Origin: Sequoia sempervirens
Lineage: Eukaryota; Streptophyta; Pinopsida; Cupressales; Cupressaceae
Reading direction: 5' to 3'
DNA length: 64,000 nucleotides
Assembly: GCA_007258455.2 (NCBI GenBank)
Contig: VDFB02321268.1
Location: 1-64,000, forward strand
Below are positions 23,400 to 33,880 of this stretch, one piece after another. Position 1 is the first letter of the stretch; each line of letters starts with the position of its first letter. The notes below the pieces were generated by a model that had not been told where the DNA came from, ran no database searches, and worked only from the letters and a program-made list of their open reading frames with translations. The translations under genes were made by a program, and so were the position numbers.

Positions 23400-23939
23400 T
23401 GGGGGATAGGAGTTAGTGGTTGGATTATCTCATTCAAGAGGACATGTTGTTTAGAGGAAATCAGTTGCATATACCCTAGATTTCGATGAGGGAAAACTTG
23501 GTGAAAGAAAAACATAGTAGAGGATTTTTAGGACACTTTTGAGTTGATAAGATGGAAGCATTGGTAAGTGAGAATTAATTTTGCCGTAGATTCATAAGGA
23601 TGTCAAGAAATTTGTACAGAGTTGCAAAGTTTGTTAAGTTGCAAAAGGGATTAGTTAGAATATTTGATTGTATAAGCCTTTGGTAGTTCTAGAGAGACCG
23701 TAGGAGGATATCAGCATGGATTTCATACTTGGTTTTCCAAAGACACAAAGGGGTAATGATTCTGTATTTGTGGTGGTTGATCAAATTTCTAAGATGGAAC
23801 ATTTAATACCTTGTAAGAAGACAATGGATGTAGTTCATGTAGCAGACTTATTTTTCAAGGAAGTGGTTAGATTGCATGGATTACCCAGGAGTATTGTTTT
23901 AGACAAAGATACAAAGTTTTCTAGTTACTTTTGGAGGAC
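23400..23939 (+). pseudogene. Outer gypsy integrase, N-terminal part, split by the inner gypsy
   Basis: The zinc-binding part is badly decayed (SRGFLGHF, then frameshifted). From 23716 a clean 70-codon stretch shows the core start [30 protein letters not shown] and [18 protein letters not shown] with the second catalytic Asp. The frame is cut at 23939, where the inner element begins. Confidence 0.88.
23935..23939. repeat. Target site duplication of the inner gypsy, left
   Basis: AGGAC is repeated at 31924-31928. It lies within the integrase codons for W-R-T-L-W of the outer element. Confidence 0.92.
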
Positions 23940-25574
23940 TGGTCTGTGGTGAACCAAAGCTTGCTTGCACAATCTTTTAGAGACCCCTTCACTATCTCCT
24001 TCCCAGAACCTACTACTAATGGTTCTTGTTGAGCTTGGGTGATGAACCAAGCCCTGCCCCAAATCTTCTCAAAGAGTTTTTCACTTGTGCTTAACTTAGG
24101 AAGACCAACACCATTTGAAATTGCAACCTCCTTTCCAACAACTAGAAGAGTCTAAGTGCTAACTTCACCATCTTGCTTGAACTGATTGCAGGGGAGTTGG
24201 AGACATTGTTTCCTTTCTTTTCACATCCACTTGAATACATTTTGGAGGTTCTCTAGTTTTCACTTTACCTGATCTCAAGATCTTGCCTTGAAAAGGCCTA
24301 TTCCCTACTAGCCCTTACCAGTCCCTTTTTGGCTTTTCTTGTTCAAACTTGACAAATGACCTAGAAAAAAAATGTCACTTTCAGACACCCTTTTTGGAGT
24401 TTTAAATCTTGCATTAGGTTTCAGACCTCTGTCTCTACCGTATAAAGGATTCCTACATTCAAGGAGCAATAGGGCTAATAGGCCTATTTCCTAGGGTTTC
24501 ATTGTTTTCTCTTTCAAAACTACTACTAATGGATTGATCAAAGCTTTAATCACCCTATCATGTGAAGACCTTGTCTAACCCTACTTAAGACCGTACTATT
24601 TTTGTACAGTGCTTGGAACCCCTTCCTAAGTTCTTCAACTATCACTCTCAAATTCCTAACCGGGCAGTCCTAGCTCGCCTAGGGTTTGAGATAACAAATT
24701 CTTGCTTGGCTCTTTGGGTTTCCTAATGCTAAATATTTTCAATTGACTGGCTCCCCTATCATTTCAAACTAATTACAGGGAGATCCTGTGGTTAGTTCTT
24801 ATGGGGGAGACATTCAAAATATAACTGCTCAAAATCAACTATTACTACCTTCTAGACTCTGAACTATGAATTCAAGACAATAAAACTACTCTAAGCAACT
24901 AGATTACAGAATGAAAGATATTCCAACCTACTCCATGAACACCAATACAATGCTTAAACAGTAAATACAATGCCTTGTTATCTCTGTTTCTCAAAACACA
25001 TGGGTAACACACAGAAAAAAATGCAGAAACTCACTATTCATTCACACCAAAATTTGATTACCATACCAAAAACTAACTATCTATGAGCCATTACATCAAT
25101 TTAGATGCCTTTTCCACACTTCAAGGAGAGTTGATCGAGCACTTAACCCTAATTTCTAGGGATTCCAATCCCACTAAGTTACATGCACTCCACAATTGTT
25201 GTCATGCAACTTTTACAACAACATTTTGTAACTTATCACTATGTTATGATCCTAAATTTTAGGACCTCAATCTCCTTGCTTCGAACCATCAACTCCTTAA
25301 CTATCCCTTGGCATCTTTTTAACAATGACCATGTGTTTAGAACACATTTAACACCTACATTCTAACATAAGCTGTCCCAAGCTAATTAAAGCCAAAATTT
25401 AACAACATGATTAAACTAGGATGACATTAATCCTAATGATTAACTCATCACACACAAACAAGACCTCCTAAGGTCCAAATCAAACACATTAACACCCTAA
25501 TTTGGCTAAGATCAAGTACAAGCCAAAACTTATGACAAACCAAAATGGAGTTAAGCCAAGGTGCTCCTACACCA
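23940..25574 (-). repeat. Inner gypsy 3' LTR
   Basis: On the plus strand it begins TGGTCTGTGGTGAACC and ends CTCCTACACCA. It aligns along its whole length to 30293-31923 with scattered substitutions. The ends were set by requiring the TSD and the three-base PBS spacing to agree. Confidence 0.93.
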
Positions 25575-25586
25575 TTCTCCCCAAAA
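25575..25586 (-). promoter_or_regulatory. Inner gypsy polypurine tract
   Basis: On the minus strand this reads TTTTGGGGAGAA and abuts the 3' LTR. Confidence 0.8.
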
Positions 25587-25594
25587 CAGAAAAT

Positions 25595-26095
25595 TCAATG
25601 CACCCTCGGATTGAGCAAGTTGAGATCAATGCACGACTTCTTGATCTCTGCCTCCTTGATCCACACTACATCTGCATCAGGTCGTCCATGCCTCCTAATC
25701 AGATGTTCCTTATATTCTTTGGTCCTAGTCCTCTTGTAGACCCTGGTATCCAATATCTTATCAACTTGCTTGACTGTAGTGGAGGGCAGTTTGAGTTCTT
25801 CCACATCTTGGATGACTTCTTGGATGGTCTGATCCATGTTTGGTGGTGGTCCTCTGTAATGCACTAGATCTACAACATTGAAAATAGGGGAGAGTCCACT
25901 GTCATCTGGGAGTTGCACCTTAAATGCATTATTTCCATACTTCTCCAAGATAGGATAGGGACCTATCCTCTTCATTTGCAACTTATGAGGAACTCCTTTC
26001 TGCAGTCTAGACTTGTTCAAATGCACCATCACTAAATCACCAACATTGAATTGAACTTCTTTCCTATGCTCATCCACCTTGGTCTTATGTTTCAT
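25595..26095 (-). pseudogene. Inner gypsy integrase C-terminus and chromodomain
   Basis: 166 open codons start with MKHKTKVDEHRK and contain the GPY/F module (FNVGDLVMVHL, MKRIGPYPILEKYG, AFKVQLP). They end with a chromodomain-like segment: VDKILDTRVYKRTRTKEYKEHL, then DADVVWIKEAEI. Such chromodomains define chromoviruses and in related elements guide integration toward marked chromatin. It is separated from the core only by a stop near 26135-26137 plus a short open linker, so it was once one polyprotein. The stop TGA at 25595-25597 is probably the natural end. Confidence 0.88.
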
Positions 26096-27325
26096 GGTAT
26101 TTTCTGCCAGTGTTTTTCTGACTGTCTCATGAATCTCCTACATTGCACAAGCAAAGTCATCAACATATCCACTTCTCTTGACTCCATTCTTCAACTCTCT
26201 TAGCTCATAAACACCTCTAGGATGTAATCCATAAACAATTTCAAAGGGACTCTTCCCTATTGATCTATTGACAGTGTCATTATAGGCATATTCAGCTTGC
26301 CTAATCAATTGATCCCATTGTTGACCATACTCCTTGGTCAAGCATCTTAAGAGATTCCCAAGTGTCCTATTAACCACTTCGCTCTGACCATCAGTTTGGG
26401 GATGGTATGCAGATCCAAAGGATAAATTGGTGCCCATTCTTTGCCAAAGAGTCTTCCAAAAATGACTCATAAACTTAGTATCTCTGTCTGATACAATGTT
26501 GATTGGTAAGCCATGAATCCTTACTATCTCTTTGAAGAAAAGAGAGGCTATTTGACTGGCATCATTAGTTGTTTTACATGGCATAAAGTGAGCCATTTTG
26601 CTGAATCTGTCTACAACAACATAAATACTGTCCATACCTTGCCTTGTCTTGGGTAAACCAACTATAAAGTCCATACTCAAGCATTCCCATGGCCTAGTAG
26701 GGATAGGCAGTGGATGGTATAGGCCTGCATTTGAAGAAGTGCCCTTGGCCTTTTGACACACCACACAACTCTCCACATGCTTCCTAACATCTAGGTTCAT
26801 TCTTGGCCAATAGAAAAACCTTTGAACCAATTCTTGAGTTTTGGTGATGCCAAAATGACCACTCAATGCACCATTATGCTTTTCTTGTATCAAGTTTTCC
26901 CTAATAGAACCTCTAGGAACACAAAGCTGATTTCCTTTAAAAAAAAGTTCACTTTGCATGGTATATTCAACATATTTACTGTGAAAATAATTCTTGTATT
27001 TAGAACATACCTTATAAATGTCTGCAAAATCTTCATCATCTGCATATAGATCTTTGAAATGATCTATTCCCATGCTCTTCAACTGAATTTCCTGAATTGT
27101 GAGGACTCTTCTGCTCAAGGCATCCACCACCTTATTGAGAGTTCCTTTCTTGTGCTTGATATTGAACGTATAAGCTTGCAAGTACTCCACCCATTTCATA
27201 TGCCTATGACTCAAATCCTCTTGTGAATTTAAGAAACTAAGTGCTTGGTTGTCTGAATACACTATGAATTCCTTAGGAAGCAAGTAATGCCTCCACTTTC
27301 TTAAAGCTTGGACCAATGCATACAT
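26096..27325 (-). pseudogene. Inner gypsy RNase H (C-terminal part) and integrase
   Basis: 395 codons are open from 27325 to 26138. RNase H is visible as YALVQALRKWRHYLLP, VYSDNQALSFL and VVDALSRR. The integrase zinc domain is intact (HNGALSGHFG, then CVVCQKAK). The DDE core shows MDFIVGLPKTRQGMDS, INIVSDRDTKFMSHFW and DGQSEVVNRTLGNLL, so all three catalytic residues are present. An in-frame stop at 26135-26137 follows the FACAM residues, where relatives carry Gln. The stop at 27326-27328 separates this from the upstream RNase H half in the same frame. Confidence 0.92.
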
Positions 27326-27685
27326 CTAAAGGTCATAAGAAGAATAATTCTTCTTGGCTTCACTTAACTTCTCTGAATGAAAAGCCACTGGTATGCCCTC
27401 TTGACTGAGAACAACTCCAATAGCTACATTGCTTGCATCACATTCAATGGTGAATAGCTTCTCAAAGCTTGGTAACACCAAAACAGGTTGGGTAGCTATC
27501 TTCTCCTTTAGCAACTCAAAACTCTTGTTAGCTTGCTCATTCCATACAAACTTGGTTTTCATTCCTCCTTTTATGGTATCCAACATAGGAGCACAAATAG
27601 CACTAGACTGTCTTATGAATTTCCTATAGTATTGAGCAAGACCATAAAGCTTCTTACCTCTATTGCTATCTTTGGAGTAGGCCAA
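27326..27685 (-). pseudogene. Inner gypsy RT thumb and RNase H N-terminus
   Basis: 119 codons in the frame of the downstream integrase: [11 protein letters not shown], the linker [15 protein letters not shown], and the RNase H start [16 protein letters not shown] with the first catalytic Asp. It overlaps the end of the upstream RT frame by about 70 bp, which marks a single frameshift near 27.65 kb. TAG ends it at YSSYDL, normally followed by Glu-Met. Confidence 0.9.
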
Positions 27686-28629
27686 TTGAGGATTGCTTCC
27701 ACTTTTCTTCTATCCATCTTCAAGTTGCCATGTGATAGCAAAAATCCAAGGTACACCAGCTCTATTTTGATGAACTCACACTTTTCCAGATTGATCATCA
27801 GCTTCTCCTCCTGTAGCCTCTTGAAAATCAACTCTATCTGTTGGAGGTGCTCTTCTCTTGTTCTGCTATAGATTAGTATATCATGAAGATAAACTACTAC
27901 AAACTTTCCAATGTAGTCTTTGAGGATTTCATTCATGAGTCTCATGAATGTGGAGGGGGCATTAGACAAGCCAAATGGCATAACTAGCCAGTCATAGAGA
28001 CCCTCATTGGTTTTGAAAGCTGTTTTCCACTCATCTCCCTCATGTATCCTAATTTGGTGATAACCACTCTTTAAATCTATCTTGGTATAGTACCTAGCTT
28101 CACCTAGACAATCCATGAGATCTTCAATCCTAGGGATAGGGAACCTATACCTAATGGTTATCTTGTTTATTGCCCTGGAATCAGTATAAAGCCTCCATTC
28201 TCCTCCCTTTTTAGGTGCTAAGACAGTGGGTACTGCACATGGACTAATGCTTTTCCTGATGAGACCTTGGTTTAGAAGTTCTTGAATCTGCCTAACTATT
28301 TCCTCATTTTGTTGAGGTGTCATCTTGTAGGTTGCTTTGTTTGGAAGGGTAGCTCCTGGTATCAAGTCTATCCTATGACTTATGGCTCTTTTAGGAGGTA
28401 ATGTTGCTGGTTGACCACTACTTACAATACCTTCATAGGTCTGCAACAATTTTTGTATCTCCTCAGATAACTCTTGTTTTTCAGTTGCTTTCTCTTTGCT
28501 CACCTCCCTTGGCTTGATCATTACTGCATAGCCAACTCCTTCTCCTTCTTCCAAGGCTTTTAAGAACTCTTTTTCACCCACCATGAGCAGCTTAGAACCT
28601 GCTGTCTGCACCTCTGTATCTTCTAGCAA
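27613..28629 (-). pseudogene. Inner gypsy reverse transcriptase
   Basis: 338 open codons include all RT blocks: [56 protein letters not shown] and VVVYLHDILIYSRTREEH. The polymerase box is YLHD instead of YLDD, so the first Asp of the catalytic pair is His and the enzyme should be dead despite the open frame. The last 10 or so residues ([11 protein letters not shown]) are out of frame because of the frameshift near 27.65 kb. Confidence 0.93.
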
Positions 28630-28632
28630 AGA

Positions 28633-29066
28633 CTAAATTTTGAAGGTTACATTGTCTTTCTTGAAAGTATAGGAGTTCTTTGCTCCATCATGCACAGCTT
28701 GGCAGTCAAATTGCCATGGTCTACCTAGGAGCAAGTGACATGCATCCATAGGTAACACATCACACAAAACTTTGTCCTTGTACCTACCAATTGAGAACTC
28801 CACCCATGCTTGTTCATTCACCAAGACATGCTGACCCTTATTGAGCCATGTGACCTTGTAAGGGTTGTTGTGGGGTATCCTTGTCAACTTCAGCTTGCTG
28901 ACTGCCTCCTCTGACACAATATTGTCAATAGAACCTGAGTCAATGATGACTTTACACACTTTCCCCATCATCTTGCAATTATCCTAAACAAGGACCTCCT
29001 TTGGCTTGGCTCTTCTTTCACTGGTTCCTTGATCAAAGTACTTCTCATCATGAGGTTCTCACCTTC
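28633..29066 (-). pseudogene. Inner gypsy aspartic protease
   Basis: The active site KVIIDSGSIDNIVSEEA lies at about 28910-28960 and the second block CHLLLGRPWQFD near 28710. The frame continues upstream of ATG 28971 through residues DNCK to a TAG (Gln in relatives), so the Met is not a true start. A frame change lies between the gag stop and here. TAA/TAG at 28633 separates protease from RT in nearly contiguous sequence. Confidence 0.88.
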
Positions 29067-30254
29067 CTATGAATTCAATGGAACTTCAGGATGCTTATTT
29101 GCTATAGTAGTCTCATCATGAACCAAATTAGTTCTCTTGTCACCTCCATGAGAAGTACTACCTTTCTCTAGACATCTATAGGTCGGGTGTCCCAATTGGT
29201 TGCAGTGGTAACATTTCATATTAGTGAAGTAGCTGCCTCTTCCTTGTCCACCACTTCTTCCTCTGGAGCTGAAACCTCTTCCTCTACCACCTCTACTAGA
29301 GCTTCCTTCTTGCTGTTCTGAAAATATGACTTCTCCTAGGGCTCTTGGTTCTGAACTTCTTCCACCATAGCCACCTTCTTGTCCTTTGTTGTCTTTCCCT
29401 TTACCTCTACTTTTGAGGTTTTGTTCTTGCTTCTTTTTGCATTTCTCCTCTATCTTCAAAGCCATTTGATAGCATTGGCGGACTGTTTTGAAGTTTACTA
29501 AGCTCATATCTTCTTGGATAGAACACTTAAGCCCATTCAAGTACCTTGCTAGCTTGATGCTTTCATCTTCAACCACCTTTGATCTTAGGCACAATTTTTG
29601 AAACTACTCAATGTATGTTTGGACATCCATATCTTTCTGCCTAAGATTGTGTCTTCTCCTATGCAACTGAACTTCATAATCATCAGGGAGATAGGTCTGT
29701 CTTATCTTAGTTACAATTCCTCTCCATGAAACTATGGGACCTTTGCCTTCTTTCTCTCTTTCAAATTGTACAAACTTCCACCATGTGAGAGTTGCTCCTC
29801 TCAACCTTGACTTTACCACCTTTACCTTTTGGGCCTCTGTTATACCATCACATTCAAAGTGATTTTCAATGCTCTCAATACAGTCTACAACTGAATCAGG
29901 GTCCATTTGTCCACTAAATAGTGGCACACCCTCCAATGCTTTGCCACTTAAGGCCTACAATACTTTCAAGAAGGGTTCTTCAGCAAGAACAGGGTCAGGC
30001 TTTGGAGCTTCCTCCTCCAAATCCTCTTCTTTTTCCTTGGCTTCCTACTCTTCCTTTTGCTCTATCTTGTCCTTCACTTTATCTACTGTCTCATGGACTT
30101 CATCCAAGAGCTTCTCCACTTGAGATAACCTTTCTCTTAGCAACCGGTTATCTTCCTCTTGCTCTTCTACCTTTTTAGCCAACTCAGCATTAGTCACCAT
30201 GGTTCTTTCCTCTGGTGTGTTCTCTCCTACAAACTCAATGGGCTGCAACATCAA
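29067..30254 (-). pseudogene. Inner gypsy gag, two or three stops
   Basis: It starts at ATG 30254, the first Met after the PBS. The N-terminal 70 residues are Glu/Lys/Leu-rich and likely coiled coil (KKVEEQEEDNRLLRERLSQV). The capsid follows with VPLFSGQMDPDSVVDCIES and TLTWWKF. The nucleocapsid is Gly/Arg-rich (RGGRGRGFSSRGRSGGQGRG) and has an intact zinc knuckle CYHCNQLGHPTYRC near 29180-29225. Stops at 30045-30047, near 29937 and at 29601-29603 divide the frame; a final stop lies at 29067-29069. Confidence 0.92.
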
Positions 30255-30277
30255 TCACAAGCCTTGAATCAACTTTC

Positions 30278-30289
30278 GCTCTGATACCA
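30278..30289 (-). promoter_or_regulatory. Inner gypsy primer binding site
   Basis: On the minus strand TGGTATCAGAGC is a perfect tRNA-iMet PBS, three bases from the LTR end, the same spacing as in the outer element. Confidence 0.93.
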
Positions 30290-30292
30290 ATA

Positions 30293-31923
30293 TGGTGTGT
30301 GGTGAACCAAAGCTTGCTTGCACAATATTTTAGAGACCCCTTCACTATCTCCTTCCTGGAACCTGCTACCAATGGTTCTTGTTGACCTTGGGTGATGAAC
30401 CAAGCCCTACCCCAACTCTTCTCAAAGAGTTTTTCACTTGTGCTTAACTTAGGAAGACCAACACCATTTGAAATTGCAACCTCCTTTCCAACACCTAGAA
30501 GAGTCTAAGTGCTAACTTCACCATCTTGCTTGAACTAATTATAGGGGAGTTGGAGACACTGTTTCCTTGCTTTTCACATCCATTTGAATACATTTTGGAG
30601 GTTCTCTAGTTTTCACTTTACCCGATCTTAAGATCTTGCCTTGAAGAGGCCTATTCCCTACTAGCCCTTACCAGTCCCTTTTTGGCTTTTCTTGTTCAAA
30701 CTTGAAAAATGACCTAGCAAACAAATGTCACTTTCAGACACCCTTTTTGGAGTTTTAAATCTTGCATTAGGTTTCAGATCTCTGTCTCTACTGTATAAAG
30801 GATTCCTACATTCAAGGAGCAATAGGGCTAATAGGCCTATTTCCTAGGGTTTCACTATTTTCTCTTTCAAAACTACTACTAATGGATTGATCAAAGCTTT
30901 AATCACCCTATCATGTGAAGACCTTTTCTAACCCTACCTGAGACCGTACTGTTTCCATATAGTGCTTGGAACCCCTGCCTAAGTTCTTCAACTTTCACTC
31001 TCAAACTCCTAACCGGGCAGTCTTAGCTCGCTTAGGGTTTGAGATAACAAATTCTTGCTTGGCTCTTTGGGTTTCCTAATGCTAAATATTTACAATTGAC
31101 TGGCTCCCCTATCATTTCAAACTAATTGCAGGGAGATCCTGTGGTTATTTCTTATGGGGGAGACATTCAAAATCTAACTGCTCAAAATCAACTATTACTA
31201 CCTTCTAGACTTTGAACTATGAATTCAAGACAATAAAACTACTCTAAGCAACTAGATTACAGAATGAAAGATATTCCAACCTACTCTATAAACACCAATA
31301 CAATGCTTAAATAGTAAATACAATGCCTTGTTATCTCTGTTTCTCAAAACACATGGGTAACACACAGAAAAAATGCAAAAACTCACTATTCCTTCACACC
31401 AAAATTTGATTACCATAGCAAAAACTAACTGTCTACGAGCCATTACATCAATTTAGATGCCTTTTCCACACTTCAAGGAGAGTTGATCGAGCACTTACCC
31501 CTAATTTCTAGGGATTCCAATCCCACTAAGTTACATGCACTCCACAACTGCTGTCATGCAACTTTTACAACAACATTTTGTAACTTATCACTATGTTATG
31601 ATCCTAAATTTTAGGACCTCAATCTCCTTGCTTCGAACCATCAACTCCTTAACTGTCCCTTGGCATCTTTTTAGCAATGACCATGTGTTTAGAACACATT
31701 TAACACCTACATTCTAACATAAGTTGTCCCAAGCTAACTAAAGCCAAAATTTAACATGATTAAACTGGGATGACATTAATCCTAATGATGAACTCATCAC
31801 ACACAAACAAGACCTCCTAAGGTCCAAATCAAACACATTAACACCCTGATTTAGCTAAGATCAAGTACAAGCCAAAACTTATGACAAACCAAAATGGAGT
31901 TGAGCCAAGGTGCTCCTGCACCA
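30293..31923 (-). repeat. Inner gypsy 5' LTR
   Basis: On the plus strand it begins TGGTGTGTGGTGAACC and ends CTCCTGCACCA. It pairs with 23940-25574. It contains no coding region; a 60-codon open frame in both LTRs is fortuitous. Confidence 0.93.
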
Positions 31924-31928
31924 AGGAC

Positions 31929-32760
31929 ACTTTGGAAGAAGTTAAAGAAATATTTGAAGTTTAGTTCTACTTTTCACCCATAGACTAATGGACAAACATA
32001 AGTAGTAAACATGAGTTTGGGGAATTTTTTGAGATGTTTGATTGGAGAGAAGACTAGAAGTTGGGATTTAGTCCTTGCACAAGTAAAGTTTGCTTACAAT
32101 AATTCAGTGAACAAGAGCACCAGAAAGAAACATTTTGAGATTGTTATTGGAGTTTAGCCTAGAGGTATATCAGAGTTGAGAGACATTAGTATGGAAGATA
32201 AGAGAGTGCAGAGCTAAGGAATTCATAAAACATATGAACAAAATGCATACTCAAGTGAAGGAGCAGTTGGAAGATATGAACCGGAAGTATAAGGAGAAAG
32301 AAAATTAGAAGAAGAGACATAAGGAGTTTGAAGTTGGAGATGAAGTGATGGTGTATCTAAGGAAGGAAATATTTCCAGTTGGAACATACAATAAGTTGAG
32401 GAAGTTTGGACCTTGTAAGATCTTGAAGAAATTTGAGTCAAGAAATGCATATGAAGTTGAGTTATCAGATGGCATTGGTATATCGCCTATATTCAACATT
32501 GTAAATCTACATCAGTACTATGAAGTAGAATTTAGTGAAGATAGTAAATAAAAATTGGAGAATTAGTTTCCTCAGTAGTAGTTAGGTGAGATTAAAGATA
32601 TTCTAGATATTAGAGATGGGAGGAAGACTCGTGGTTCAAGATAGTACAAATAATATCTTGTGAAATGGAAATACAAACCAATGGAGGATTCTTCTTGGAT
32701 TTCTTAGGCTGAGCTAGACTATTTTGGTTTTCCTTTAGCCCTAACAAAGTGAGGGACTAA
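31929..32760 (+). pseudogene. Outer gypsy integrase, C-terminal part, and chromodomain
   Basis: The integrase resumes after the inner element with LWKKL and then, through stops, VVNMSLGNFLRCL, KFAYNNSVNKST and RGISELRD. The GPY/F module is clear at 32330-32545 (FEVGDEVMVYLRK, LRKFGPCKILKKF, AYEVELSDGIGISPIFNIVNL). A chromodomain-like end lies near 32600-32735: ILDIRDGRKTRGS, YLVKWKYKPMEDSSWIS and AELDYFGFPL. Several TAG stops interrupt it. Confidence 0.88.
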
Positions 32761-32783
32761 ATTTTTCATTAATTATGGATTTG

Positions 32784-33599
32784 TGATATAGGAGCATCCT
32801 TGGTTTTTGGCAATCTTGCATCAACCAGAAATATTTTCTTTCAGTTTTTGTTCTTGTTCTATTCTTGCTTAGTTCATGTTGGTGGATTCATCATATTTTC
32901 TCACCAGACCCTGTGGATCTTTGTGTACATTGTGGACATGTTCATTTTCCTCATTCCAATATTTGATTGTGATTGGATCTTTTTCTAGCAAGTTATCACT
33001 TCTAAATTTAGTGGTAGTTTCTTGAACTGACACCAGAATAATTTTCAAGCCTAACAAATAATTTGATCACTGGTGGATCATTCCCATAGCATGTGGATCT
33101 TAATGGTGTGATTTTAAATGTTCCATGGAGTGTCCCCAACCTTCATCATAGGTCCAAACTTCATCCTTTGCATTCACCGAGGAGTAATTCAAATTGAGGG
33201 CCGACCTATTCATGCATATGCTACATTTTCTTTCATTGGAGATTGTAATGATCTTTGGCCGATGCAGATGTTTCTTGACCCAATGATTTGATATAAAGCT
33301 TGTAATATATCATTAGAAAAGTAAACAAATGAAAATTAAACAAGTCTAGGATTAGATTCATAAGATTTTAGCTCTCATGTAGGAGCATATCAGAATGTTG
33401 TAGTTTGGACATGTTATATCAAGCCTATGAGACGAATCTGTAGGCTTGGATGATGCTAACCAATTGTAACTAAGATTTTTGTTAATGATAATATTTTCAT
33501 CTGCATTTTTCTCCATATTTTGTGTTGTTTTTGTTGTGTTACTCTTGTTGGACGGTCTGGATTATTCTCTTTGAGGACCCTCCTACCATGGCTGCACCA
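32784..33599 (+). repeat. Outer gypsy 3' LTR
   Basis: It begins TGATATAGGAGCATCC and ends ATGGCTGCACCA. A purine-rich AAAGTGAGGGAC lies 26 bp upstream, slightly displaced from the usual polypurine position. Confidence 0.94.
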
Positions 33600-33604
33600 A
33601 TAAC
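33600..33604. repeat. Target site duplication of the outer gypsy, right
   Basis: ATAAC matches 18612-18616. Confidence 0.92.
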
Positions 33605-33880
33605 TCTCGGATGTTGGGATTGTTCCTACATGGGTTGACCTATCCTCCTTCATAAGCTTCAATTTGATGCTAAATTGGGTATCAAATGGGTATGATCAAG
33701 TTAAGGGAACTTAATAAATTATATTTAATACAAAATAGGTTTCTATTAAATAGAATGAAGTAAGTGATTTAGCTACATTATAATGGATATTTGATTATAT
33801 GAATATGTTGGGAAAAGTTAATCTCATGTTCCTTCCAAGTATCTCTTACATGTCTTTGTAATTCAACTATATATAATTCT
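33605..33880 (+). mobile_element. Long non-coding repeat, copy 2 (right part)
   Basis: Matches copy 1 from about 12360 (TCTCGGATGTTGGGATTGTTCC, GGTATGATCAAGTTAAGGGAA, TTCTATTAAATAGAATGAAG). Similarity fades after about 33880, where copy 1 continues into the minisatellite region and this copy does not. Confidence 0.75.

Larger units (their letters stand above)
23940..31923 (-). mobile_element. Inner Ty3/gypsy chromovirus, nearly intact, antisense to its host element
   Basis: It is 7,984 bp, with LTRs of 1,635 and 1,631 bp, TSD AGGAC, PBS, polypurine tract and the full chromoviral domain order on the minus strand. Each gene carries only one or a few stops, and the catalytic motifs are intact. 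Its proteins resemble those of the outer element closely (for example LLGRPW, VVSRxxxGK-type LTR-proximal layout and SEVVNRTLGN), so the two belong to related lineages. It landed inside an older relative. Confidence 0.95.
18617..33599 (+). mobile_element. Outer Ty3/gypsy chromovirus, carrying two nested insertions
   Basis: LTRs of 815 and 816 bp, a 5-bp TSD, a tRNA-Met-like PBS and domains gag, protease, RT, RNase H, integrase and chromodomain on the plus strand identify a chromoviral Ty3/gypsy element. It spans 14,983 bp only because it contains a 641-bp LINE-type fragment in RT and a 7,984-bp gypsy element in integrase. Without these it would be about 6.3 kb. All genes carry stops. Confidence 0.95.

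Noticed and set aside
25183..25365. Identical-looking 60-codon frames in both inner gypsy LTRs (also 31535-31717)
   Set aside because: LTR sequence duplicated by the retroelement cycle; not evidence of coding conservation.
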